A stretch of DNA of 7,774 bases. Origin: Planctomycetota bacterium (GTDB taxonomy: Bacteria; Planctomycetota; Planctomycetia; Pirellulales; Thermoguttaceae). The number at the start of each line of letters is the position of its first letter. Position 1 is the first letter of the stretch. The notes under the pieces were generated by a model. It searched no databases and had not been told where the DNA came from. It worked only from the letters and a program-made list of their open reading frames with translations. The stretch covers positions 1 to 7,774 of the forward strand of contig JABMRP010000475.1 in NCBI GenBank assembly GCA_013202535.1. The letters are read 5' to 3'. The translations under genes were made by a program, and so were the position numbers. Of this stretch, positions 1-5,785 are shown piece by piece.

Positions 1-1
1 G

Positions 2-643
2 CGTAGCCAGCCGGTCGACTGCCTCGTCGTCACCCGCGGCGGCGGCAGCTTGGAAGACCTTTGGGCGTTCAACGAAGAGGTCGTGGTTCGGGCGATCTTC
101 GCCTCGCGCATCCCGGTCATCTCGGCCGTGGGTCACGAGATCGACGTCACGCTGGCCGATCTGGTCGCCGACGTTCGCGCACTGACGCCCAGCGAAGCGG
201 CCGAACGGGTTGCGCCCGCGGCCGACGAAGTCGCCGCCGGATTACGACAGTGGCACAACCGGCTTTCCGCGGCCATGCGCGGCCGGGCGGCATCGGCCCG
301 ATCGCAACTCGACGCCTTGGCCGCCCATCACGTCTTTCGCCGACCGCTGGACCGGCTACACGACCTCTCGCGCCGGCTCGACGAACTCGACGCCCGCGCC
401 ACGCGCGCCATCGAGGGGCACGGTCAACGCAATCGGGAACGGCTCACCTCGCTGGCCGCCCGACTGGAAAGCCTCAGTCCCCTGGCCGTGCTCGCGCGCG
501 GCTACAGCCTGACCCAGAGTGCCGACGACGGGCCGTTGATCCGCAACGCGGCCGAACTGACCGTTGGCGACCAAATCCAAACGCGCGTTGCCCGGGGAAC
601 ATTGCTCAGCCGGGTCGAGCAGGTGGAGCCCGGGCCGGGTTAG
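2..643 (+). CDS. xseA: Exodeoxyribonuclease VII large subunit, 3' part (5' end outside window)
   Basis: This is the C-terminal 213 residues of XseA, the large subunit of exonuclease VII, which degrades single-stranded DNA and works in the cytoplasm with the small subunit XseB. The frame is open from the left edge, so the start and the N-terminal OB-fold domain are missing; full-length family members are about 400-450 residues. Visible landmarks are the catalytic-domain motif RGGGSLEDLWAFNEE near residues 12-26 and SAVGHEIDVTLADLVAD near 41-57 (family consensus GHExD). These are followed by a long Arg/Ala-rich helical region, as expected for the coiled-coil arm, and the usual C-terminal LSPLAVLARGYS block near 160-171. 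It ends with TAG. The small-subunit gene xseB, often directly downstream, is not present here; repeats and a convergent dnaA follow instead. Assignment rests on recognised motifs and is secure. Confidence 0.96.
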   Translation, partial: RSQPVDCLVVTRGGGSLEDLWAFNEEVVVRAIFASRIPVISAVGHEIDVTLADLVADVRALTPSEAAERVAPAADEVAAGLRQWHNRLSAAMRGRAASARSQLDALAAHHVFRRPLDRLHDLSRRLDELDARATRAIEGHGQRNRERLTSLAARLESLSPLAVLARGYSLTQSADDGPLIRNAAELTVGDQIQTRVARGTLLSRVEQVEPGPG

Positions 644-667
644 AGTCTTACGCTGTAACTTCTGCGC

Positions 668-713
668 AGCGTGCGAGCATGTTTGTATGCTCTGTTGGGT
701 TGCGAGCTTAGCC
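668..713 (+). repeat. 46-bp direct repeat, left copy
   Basis: This 46-base segment recurs at 952-997 in the same orientation with about 40 of 46 bases identical and no gap. Both copies run from AGCGTGCG to GCTTAGCC and share the core CTGTTGGGTTGCG. The two copies flank the inverted repeat at 761-918, giving a nested arrangement. It lies 24 bases after the xseA stop codon. No protein is convincingly encoded. The function is unknown; a dispersed planctomycete intergenic repeat is my inference. Confidence 0.8.
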
Positions 714-760
714 GGCATTGGTTCTTGGGGCAATGCGTTTTCGGACATGGACGGAGGAAA

Positions 761-918
761 GACTGCAAATTGGTCATTGGTTAATGCAAATTGCAAATTT
801 GGGGGTTGGGACCGCTCCAGCAACAGTGGCCGGCCTTGCGGCGCCATCGCACAAACTCATCCGAACTCATCACTTCCGTAATTTGCAATTTGCAATAACC
901 AATGGCCAATTTGCAATC
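761..918. repeat. Long inverted repeat, 39-bp arms with 80-base spacer
   Basis: The left arm at 761-799 and the right arm at 880-918 are reverse complements at 36 of 39 positions. The arms are AT-rich (TGCAAATTGG and ATTGCAAATTGCAAATT blocks) in an otherwise GC-rich region, and the spacer 800-879 returns to higher GC. Each arm also carries an internal short tandem iteration of TGCAAATT. The structure lies between the convergent genes xseA and dnaA, so a transcript from either strand could fold into a long stem and act as a bidirectional terminator or RNA-processing site. It could equally be a non-autonomous mobile (MITE-like) element. There is no U-tract, so it is not a canonical intrinsic terminator. 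Confidence 0.85.
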
Positions 919-951
919 TTCTCCTTCGCTCCGCGCTATCCTCTTCCGTGT

Positions 952-997
952 AGCGTGCGCGCATGTTTGCAAGTCCTGTTGGGTTGCGGGCTTAGCC
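952..997 (+). repeat. 46-bp direct repeat, right copy
   Basis: This is the partner of the repeat at 668-713, about 87% identical over 46 bases. It lies 34 bases beyond the right arm of the inverted repeat and ends 15 bases before the dnaA stop codon. Together the two copies and the inverted repeat fill most of the 644-1012 gap; I see no gene, RNA gene or canonical terminator in the rest of it. Confidence 0.8.
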
Positions 998-1012
998 CAC
1001 GCCGGGTTAGAC

Positions 1013-2458
1013 TCAGCCGACCAGCAGGCGGAGTTCCGCGCGGCGGATGACTTCTTCGACCGACGACGTGCGGTCGGCCAGTTCGACCGACTTGTCGTTG
1101 GCCATCCAGTCCTCGACCCGTTTCTTCGCCGAAACCACCGTGCTGTGGCTTCGACGGCCGAAGAAACGCCCGATTTCGCTCAGCGCCGAACGGGTGTGCT
1201 TTCGGGCCAACCACATGGCCAACATCCGGGGATGGCTGACGCCGGTGTCCTTGCGTTTGGAGTGCAGGGCGTCGGGCGTTACGCCGAAAAGTTCGCAGAC
1301 GGTCTTCTCGATGTCGGGCAATCGGACCATCCGCTCGCTGGCGTGAATCATGTCGCCCAGCGCTTCCTCGGCCGTGGCCAAGGTGATCGGTTGTCCCAGC
1401 GCCCGGCTGGTCGCCCGAAGACGGCACAACGCACCGGACAGTTCGCGGGCGTGTTGCGTCAAGTGCATGGCCACGTATCGCCGCACGTCGTCCGGCACGC
1501 GCATCCCCATGCGATGGGCCAACTGCTGGACGATTCCCACGCGCGTTGCCCGGTCGGGCGGTGCGATCGGGCTGACCATTCCGCTTTCCAAGCGGGTGAT
1601 CAACTCGCGTCCCAACGGGGCCAATTCCTCAAGCGAACGGTCGGCCGAGAAGACCAACTGCCGGCCGTCGCGCAACAGCGTGTCGATCGTGTGCAGCAGT
1701 TCGATCCGCGTGGATCGCTTGCCGATGAAGAATTGCAGATCGTCGATGATCAGCACGCCGACCCCACGATACTTCTGCCGGAAGCTGGGCAAGCCGCTAC
1801 CCCGCAAGGCCGAGAGAAAATAGGTCGTGAACTGCTCGGAAGAAAGATAGACGACCGATCGGCCGCCGCGTTGTTTTCGCACCGTCGTCCAGATGCCTTC
1901 AAGCAGGTGTGTTTTACCCACTCCTGTCGGACCGTGGATCAACAGCGGCGACATGCAACCGGGATCGCCGCCCACCATTTCGGACGAGGAAAGGGCGAGT
2001 TGGTTTTGCGGTCCCTTGATAAACGAACTCAAGCTGGAAAACCGCCGCCGGTGTCCATGCGTTTGAGAAGCCGCCGGGTGCGTCTCGCCACACTTCCGCG
2101 GGCCGGCATCGCGGCGACGCGTCGCCGCGGAACAAGACGACGTTCGGGCCGACTCCCCGCCGCTGCCGGCCGATTCTCCCGCTTTAGGTTCATCGCCCCC
2201 GGCCAACGCGGGATCGATTTCAAAAATCAACTCGGCTTCGACGCCGAGCAGTTCGACACAAGTCTGTTGGATCTGCCCGCGAAAATTGGCGCGAACGAAA
2301 TCGTGCGAGAGCGAATCGGGAACCGCGATGGTCAGGCAGTCGTCGCGCAACAGGAAGCAGGTGTTGGCGCCGAACCAAAGGTCGAACCGGTCGCGGCCTA
2401 CCTTCTCGGCCAGCCTGGCACGGAGAACCGACACGATCTCCTTATCGTGAGTGATCAC
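1013..2458 (-). CDS. dnaA: Chromosomal replication initiator protein DnaA
   Basis: DnaA is the AAA+ ATPase that binds DnaA boxes at oriC and opens the duplex to load the replicative helicase. At 481 residues it is close to the family's usual length of about 450-470. Domain I spans about 5-80 (FDLWFG and VPDSLSHDFV blocks). A Ser/Arg-rich, low-complexity domain II linker runs to about 140. The AAA+ domain III has Walker A GPTGVGKT (176-183), Walker B LIIDD (236-240), sensor 1 FSADR (270-274), a candidate arginine finger R289, and sensor 2 in HARELSGAL (R338). Domain IV has the DNA-binding helix-turn-helix and signature region 402-451. The signature reads GRRSHST where E. coli has GGRDHTT, so the base-contacting Asp is Ser437. 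The GTG start at 2458 keeps all of domain I, but AGGAA directly abuts it. A second GTG eight codons later follows AAGGAG by three bases, so the exact start is open. No dnaN neighbour is present. Confidence 0.96.
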   Translation of the reverse strand: MITHDKEIVSVLRARLAEKVGRDRFDLWFGANTCFLLRDDCLTIAVPDSLSHDFVRANFRGQIQQTCVELLGVEAELIFEIDPALAGGDEPKAGESAGSGGESARTSSCSAATRRRDAGPRKCGETHPAASQTHGHRRRFSSLSSFIKGPQNQLALSSSEMVGGDPGCMSPLLIHGPTGVGKTHLLEGIWTTVRKQRGGRSVVYLSSEQFTTYFLSALRGSGLPSFRQKYRGVGVLIIDDLQFFIGKRSTRIELLHTIDTLLRDGRQLVFSADRSLEELAPLGRELITRLESGMVSPIAPPDRATRVGIVQQLAHRMGMRVPDDVRRYVAMHLTQHARELSGALCRLRATSRALGQPITLATAEEALGDMIHASERMVRLPDIEKTVCELFGVTPDALHSKRKDTGVSHPRMLAMWLARKHTRSALSEIGRFFGRRSHSTVVSAKKRVEDWMANDKSVELADRTSSVEEVIRRAELRLLVG

Positions 2459-2626
2459 TTCCTGTGAGTCCCCCGCGCGCAGCCTCTTCCGGCACAGAAT
2501 CGCATCGGTGCATAGCTTGCGCGATTGCCCTGAAGGGGGCAGCGCCCAAGGATCCTGACAGAAGAGACGGCTGTTATCGACGGCGGTCGGCCGTCGCGTT
2601 TGATTGTTGAGTCACCCGAGAAGCTG

Positions 2627-2654
2627 ATTGTATCGCTGCTAGCTGTGCTGTCAA
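2627..2654 (-). promoter_or_regulatory. Sigma70-type promoter for dnaA
   Basis: Read on the minus strand, TTGACA (2649-2654) is a perfect -35 box and TACAAT (2627-2632) is a one-mismatch -10 box, separated by 16 bases. The predicted transcript would start near 2620 and leave a leader of about 160 bases before the dnaA GTG. The promoter is bracketed by short inverted arms CGTTTGA (2597-2603) and TCAAACG (2651-2657), the second overlapping the -35 box, which could be an operator. Position and strand fit dnaA only. Confidence 0.7.
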
Positions 2655-2892
2655 ACGTCCCCCACCGATCAATTCGCGATTTTTCCGTTTTCCGCGCCCG
2701 CGACGCCTGATTCTTCGGAAGAAACGGATCTCCATGGCAGCCCGGCAAAACGGGACCGCCTGCCCCCAGACTGGAGTTCGAGGGTGGAAAACCTGTTCAC
2801 CCGGCCCGAGGCCGGTCGTCGACCGCTCGGCAGAACTCGTTGCGTGGCAGAATCTTCCGCTCTGCCGCCGGTGCAAGTGGCTTGTCGATTTG

Positions 2893-2949
2893 GTAACCCG
2901 AAGCGTCAGCGAGGACGGAAAAGACGGCCTCGCTGACGCTTCGGGTTAC
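2893..2949. repeat. Perfect palindrome, 22-bp arms with 13-base loop (LVTRSVSE/NPKRQRG-type repeat)
   Basis: The arms at 2893-2914 and 2928-2949 are exact reverse complements around the core CCCGAAGCGTCAGCGAGG, with a 13-base loop. Translation gives LVTRSVSED on the plus strand and NPKRQRG on the minus strand. From memory these peptide strings recur as spurious translations of a dispersed repeat in planctomycete genomes. It sits about 70 bases downstream of the acetyltransferase stop codon and upstream of the dnaA promoter, so its RNA hairpin could end acetyltransferase transcription before dnaA. No U-tract follows. Confidence 0.88.
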
Positions 2950-3017
2950 TATTCACGCCAGTATTCCGCGTGAATCCGATTAAACCAACAAGCCGCAAGC
3001 GCCGGGGGAACACGACC

Positions 3018-3956
3018 TCAGACCCCGGCATCGTCGGGCCGCGGCGCTCGGGCCAACACGCGGCGCTGCTCCCAAACCTGAAACCCGACCGACCGATACA
3101 TGCCGATAGCCGGCCCGTTCGCGGCATCCACGGCCAGCACCAGACGCTGGCGACCCGTGCATGCCGTGCGCCACTGGGCAAATCGGGTGATGTCGATTCC
3201 CCACCGCTTCCCGCGATACCGAGGCATCACCCCCATATAGACCAGTTCGAAGTTGCCATGGCTAGGGTGGTCGGCCAGGATCAGGCAGCCGACATCTCGC
3301 CGATCATGCCGCACAATCAACCAGTTCTCCGGCGAATAGACGCCTGTGGCCCGATAACCGGCCAATACGTCTTTGGTCCCGCGCACCCCGTTGAGCCGGG
3401 GACAGTCGAGCGTCTGTTCGTAGGTGGCCTCGATCACCTCCACCAGCCGATCGTGATTGGCGGGGCTGTAGGGCTCGAACTGCAGCGGCCCACTCGGTTG
3501 GGAGCGGGGAAAGTGGTCTTCCGTGCTGACCATGTAAGAGAGATCGGCCAGGGGCGCAAATCCGACTTGTCCCAGCATCGGCTCGTCGGCCCCGGCGGGA
3601 GACTCCAGTAGCGCCATGGCCAGACACACGCCCTTGGCCTGCAATCGTTGACATGCCGTCTCCAGCAACGCACAAGCGGTCGTCTCCGGCTCGCCATCGG
3701 CCAGCCGGGAAGGCCAGACCAAGGCTGTCCGTCCGGGTTGGACCTGAAAGAAGACGGCACCCACGATCTGCCCATCACGGCGAGCCGTCAACAATCCCTC
3801 GACTGCGGTGCTGGCGACCGTTTCACTGCCGATAAGCATGTTAACTTGGGCGGTCCGATCAGACGGGGTTAAATGGCCGAAGACCAACGCAAACCCCCCG
3901 TCGATCTCCTCCGCCGTGGGAGCACCGATCTGCAACGTATGGGACCGCTGGGACAT
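3018..3956 (-). CDS. GNAT-family N-acetyltransferase, two-domain
   Basis: This 312-residue protein resembles tandem-GNAT proteins (MshD-like layout), which transfer an acetyl group from acetyl-CoA to an amine; the substrate cannot be inferred. The N-terminal half (about 10-145) is a degenerate GNAT-like fold. The C-terminal half (about 157-305) is a clearer GNAT domain: beta strand ELVYMGVMP (237-245), the acetyl-CoA loop RYRGKRWGI (246-254), then LAVDAANGPAIGMYRSVGF (274-292) with N280 and Y287, the usual general-acid tyrosine position. The loop departs from the R/QxxGxG/A consensus: the first glycine is Arg251. No signal peptide or membrane segment is seen, so it should be cytoplasmic. The ATG at 3956 is preceded by a GAGGCGG stretch about 8-14 bases upstream. 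The gene is divergent from the PDZ protein gene across 164 bases. Confidence 0.85.
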   Translation of the reverse strand: MSQRSHTLQIGAPTAEEIDGGFALVFGHLTPSDRTAQVNMLIGSETVASTAVEGLLTARRDGQIVGAVFFQVQPGRTALVWPSRLADGEPETTACALLETACQRLQAKGVCLAMALLESPAGADEPMLGQVGFAPLADLSYMVSTEDHFPRSQPSGPLQFEPYSPANHDRLVEVIEATYEQTLDCPRLNGVRGTKDVLAGYRATGVYSPENWLIVRHDRRDVGCLILADHPSHGNFELVYMGVMPRYRGKRWGIDITRFAQWRTACTGRQRLVLAVDAANGPAIGMYRSVGFQVWEQRRVLARAPRPDDAGV

Positions 3957-3987
3957 TGGGCATCCGCCTCGGCGCTTGTTCTTTGGA

Positions 3988-4018
3988 AGGAAATCACTAA
4001 ACCTGAAAGGAAATCACG
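3988..4018. promoter_or_regulatory. Phased pair of 11-bp direct repeats (candidate operator)
   Basis: AAGGAAATCAC occurs exactly at 3988-3998 and 4008-4018, a period of 20 bases or about two helical turns, so a dimeric regulator could bind both on one face of the DNA. The pair lies in the gap between two divergent genes. Relative to the TATAAT box at 4062-4067 (start near 4074) the repeats centre near -61 and -81, a common upstream activator position. The regulator is unknown and the role is inferred. Confidence 0.5.
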
Positions 4019-4061
4019 ATATCCGTCGATAACATCGGTACGAAAACCAGCGTTCACACAG

Positions 4062-4067
4062 TATAAT
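4062..4067 (+). promoter_or_regulatory. -10 box of the PDZ protein gene promoter
   Basis: A perfect TATAAT lies 53 bases upstream of the PDZ gene start. No good -35 box exists at 16-18 base spacing (TACGAA at 4039-4044 is the nearest), so the promoter may rely on an activator, perhaps binding the repeats at 3988-4018. Confidence 0.55.
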
Positions 4068-4106
4068 GCCCACGGCAATGTAGACCAGGCAAGATCACTC
4101 CAAGAC

Positions 4107-4112
4107 GGGAGG
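4107..4112 (+). promoter_or_regulatory. Ribosome binding site of the PDZ protein gene
   Basis: GGGAGG sits eight bases before the ATG at 4121, a strong Shine-Dalgarno match with good spacing that supports this start. Confidence 0.75.
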
Positions 4113-4120
4113 CAGAAAAA

Positions 4121-4933
4121 ATGGATGTTTTTCTCCGCGCCATTGTTCTGGCGTTCTTGTGCGTTTCGGTCGTGCTCGTATCGGCCGCCGATCGAGCATC
4201 AGCCCAGTCGCCTCTGCAGCGTCTGGAGCAGCAGATACAGGGCCAGGCGGGCGCACCCCAAGCCCTGCCCATGCCACCGCCGGTTACGGATCCGGGCTAT
4301 CTGGGGGTGGTGGTCGACGATCGCAAGGATCGGGGCCGCGGCGTGCGAGTTCTCGAGGTGACCCCTGGTGGACCGGCGGCCAAGGCCGGTCTGAGGACCC
4401 GCGATTTGATCACCGCCGTTGGCGGGATCCAAGTGCGCGAAATGGCCGATCTGGCCGCGGGGATGGAGAATATTCCCGCCGGTGCCACGCTGACGCTGCA
4501 GATTCATCGCGGCTCGTTGATCAAGCAAGTCCAAGCCACCCTGGCCCGGCGGCCAGGGGCGCCTGCACCGCCCGTCCCGCGTCCGTCCGTCGATGTTGTC
4601 GATCCGGCGAGACCGGGCCCGGAATCAGTTCCCGCCCCGCCGCCCGCGCGTGGGGGACCCGCCATGCCTCCAGCGCCGCCGGAACCGGGGAAATTACCGG
4701 CGATTGAAGACTTGCCGGACCCGGAGGTCTCTCGCGAGCCGGCAATTCTCCCCGCACCGGAAACGTCTCTCGATCCGGCGAGAGTGCCCGTCGGGTCGCC
4801 CAGTCCGTCCGTGCCGACCGCGTTGGACGCCGATACGCGTATCCGGCAGTTGGAGTTTCAAATCCGCGCATTGCAGCAACGGGTGGCCGAATTGGAGAAG
4901 GCTCGGCCGAACGCCGATGACCGGGGGACTTGA
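4121..4933 (+). CDS. Secreted PDZ-domain protein with proline-rich linker and coiled-coil tail
   Basis: This 270-residue protein is predicted to be exported. The hydrophobic N-terminus (about 4-22) ends in an ASA|Q signal-peptidase-like site near residue 28. A single PDZ domain covers about 58-144: the carboxylate-binding loop GYLGV (59-63), VLEVTPGGPAAKAGLRTRD (77-95) and a DLITAVGG strand. This is the peptide-binding module type found in HtrA-like proteases, but no protease domain accompanies it. A low-complexity Pro/Ala-rich linker (about 145-235) includes a repeated DPAR motif encoded by an exact 14-base direct repeat (4599-4612 and 4770-4783). The C-terminus (about 237-262) has heptad-like leucines (LEFQIRALQQRVAELEKA), predicting a coiled coil for oligomerisation. 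No specific function can be assigned; an extracytoplasmic scaffold or adaptor is a guess. It stands alone, divergent from the acetyltransferase gene and convergent with nnrE. Confidence 0.88.
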   Translation: MDVFLRAIVLAFLCVSVVLVSAADRASAQSPLQRLEQQIQGQAGAPQALPMPPPVTDPGYLGVVVDDRKDRGRGVRVLEVTPGGPAAKAGLRTRDLITAVGGIQVREMADLAAGMENIPAGATLTLQIHRGSLIKQVQATLARRPGAPAPPVPRPSVDVVDPARPGPESVPAPPPARGGPAMPPAPPEPGKLPAIEDLPDPEVSREPAILPAPETSLDPARVPVGSPSPSVPTALDADTRIRQLEFQIRALQQRVAELEKARPNADDRGT

Positions 4934-4950
4934 CCGCCGGGCCCGGGTAC

Positions 4951-5075
4951 GTAGAGTGGCCATCTCGCTCCGCGAGATGTAGCCCAAAGAACTCGGGATT
5001 AGACCTCGTTCCCGCGCAGAGCATGGGCCCCAGATCGCACAGGCTACATCTCGCGGAGCGAGATGGCTACTGTAC
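4951..5075. repeat. Inverted repeat with 34-bp arms, each containing its own hairpin (VAISLREM-type repeat)
   Basis: The arms 4951-4984 and 5042-5075 are reverse complements at 32 of 34 positions, with a 57-base spacer. Each arm contains an exact inner hairpin CATCTCGC-TCC-GCGAGATG, so the element can fold as one long stem or as two short hairpins. Both arms translate outward as VAISLREM, a string I recall as a spurious translation of a dispersed planctomycete repeat. It fills the gap between the convergent PDZ gene and nnrE. The right arm overlaps the last two codons and TAG stop of nnrE. A bidirectional terminator role is plausible but untested. Confidence 0.87.
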
Positions 5076-5750
5076 GGAATCTGACAGACGGGCCAACAGC
5101 GAGGGTGGGGTGCCGATGCCGACCAGATGGATCTGGCCGGTGAATTGATCGGCACCCGGCGCGAGAAATCCGGTCTTCAGGGCTACGAACGTGCAGGTGT
5201 GAGTGGCCCGAACCGTTTGCCGAGCCGGTCGGCCCGTGTCGCAATCCAGTCCGCTGGGAAGGTCGATGGCCAGCTTCGGCACGGCGGCGGCGTTGATGGT
5301 CTCGATCACTCCGCCGAGCGGCTGACGAGGCTCGCCTCGGGCACCGGTACCCAGCAGGGCGTCGACGATCCAACCGGCCGTGCCGAAGATCCGGCCCAGC
5401 CGTGCGGCATCTGGCGGGGAATCGAACACCTCGATCGGCACGTCGGTGTGTCGCAGGATTTGGAAATTGGCCGCGGCGTCGCCGGTCAGTTCCTCCGGCG
5501 GTGCCCAAAGCAGGACCCGGGCGGGGATCTCGCGAATCTCCAGATGCCGGGCCACGACGAACCCGTCGCCGGCGTTGTTTCCCTTGCCGCAGCAGATGAC
5601 CACCGGCCCCTGGACGCCCAATCGGCAGAGGACGTCGGTGACACCCCGCCCGGCGTTTTCCATGAGCACCAGCCCGGTGAAGCCGTACTCCCGGATTGCC
5701 CATTGATCGACGAGACGCGACTGTTGGCGGGAGAGAGTGACGGGATTCAT
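5067..5750 (-). CDS. nnrE: NAD(P)H-hydrate epimerase (YjeF_N domain protein)
   Basis: The enzyme interconverts the R and S forms of NAD(P)H hydrate so that a separate dehydratase can repair the damaged cofactor; it is cytoplasmic. The 227 residues match a single YjeF_N domain (usual length about 220-240). Landmarks are LVLMENAGRG (27-36), the nucleotide/K+-binding loop GKGNNAGDG (55-63), VDALLGTGARG (129-139) with the conserved Asp130, AIDLPSGLDCDTG (161-173), and ATHTCTFVALKTGF (182-195). The C-terminal ADP-dependent dehydratase domain of bifunctional Nnr proteins is absent. The frame stays open upstream to 5897, but the ATG at 5750 is chosen because the family N-terminus begins there and GGAG precedes it by six bases. 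The stop codon and last two codons lie in a palindromic repeat. The upstream glycosyltransferase-like gene runs in the same direction, so cotranscription is possible. Confidence 0.94.
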   Translation of the reverse strand: MNPVTLSRQQSRLVDQWAIREYGFTGLVLMENAGRGVTDVLCRLGVQGPVVICCGKGNNAGDGFVVARHLEIREIPARVLLWAPPEELTGDAAANFQILRHTDVPIEVFDSPPDAARLGRIFGTAGWIVDALLGTGARGEPRQPLGGVIETINAAAVPKLAIDLPSGLDCDTGRPARQTVRATHTCTFVALKTGFLAPGADQFTGQIHLVGIGTPPSLLARLSDSVQ

Positions 5751-5756
5751 CGGCCG

Positions 5757-5760
5757 CTCC
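5757..5760 (-). promoter_or_regulatory. Ribosome binding site deciding the nnrE start
   Basis: GGAG on the minus strand is separated from the ATG at 5750 by six bases. It favours this start over the in-frame upstream start at 5897, whose extra 49 residues show no family similarity. Confidence 0.65.
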
Positions 5761-5785
5761 GAATCGATTTCTCGTACACGGTTTC

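Larger units (their letters stand above)
2459..3017. other. Gene-free stretch upstream of dnaA (559 bases)
   Basis: This stretch lies between the dnaA start and the end of the acetyltransferase gene and holds no ORF with recognisable protein features. It contains the dnaA promoter (2627-2654), a roughly 160-base dnaA leader with a 7-bp-stem hairpin (CGACGGC at 2578-2584, GCCGTCG at 2590-2596), and the 22-bp-arm palindrome at 2893-2949. It also has a weaker GGCAGAA-containing repeat region at 2828-2867 with 7-bp inverted arms CGGCAGA and TCTGCCG. I saw no cluster of DnaA boxes and no AT-rich unwinding region, so it does not look like an obvious oriC. Confidence 0.7.

Noticed and set aside
668..997. 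CRISPR array or tRNA in the repeat-rich gap
   Set aside because: There are only two direct copies with a 238-base separation and no regular spacers, and no cloverleaf or T-loop-like sequence was seen.
902..2467. 521-residue plus-strand open frame across the dnaA region
   Set aside because: It is the antisense of dnaA, kept open by high GC. It has no recognisable domains, while the minus strand encodes an unmistakable DnaA.
2455..2748. 97-codon minus-strand ORF upstream of dnaA
   Set aside because: It overlaps the dnaA promoter and leader in another frame and has low-complexity, non-family sequence.
2734..2973. 79-codon plus-strand ORF ending in the palindrome
   Set aside because: Its C-terminal part is a translation of the dispersed palindrome (VTRSVSED) and there is no ribosome binding site or family similarity.
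2459..3017. Replication origin next to dnaA
   Set aside because: I found no cluster of TTATCCACA-like boxes and no AT-rich unwinding region; TTATCGACG near 2574 is a lone weak match. Divergent boxes cannot be excluded, given the altered DnaA motif.
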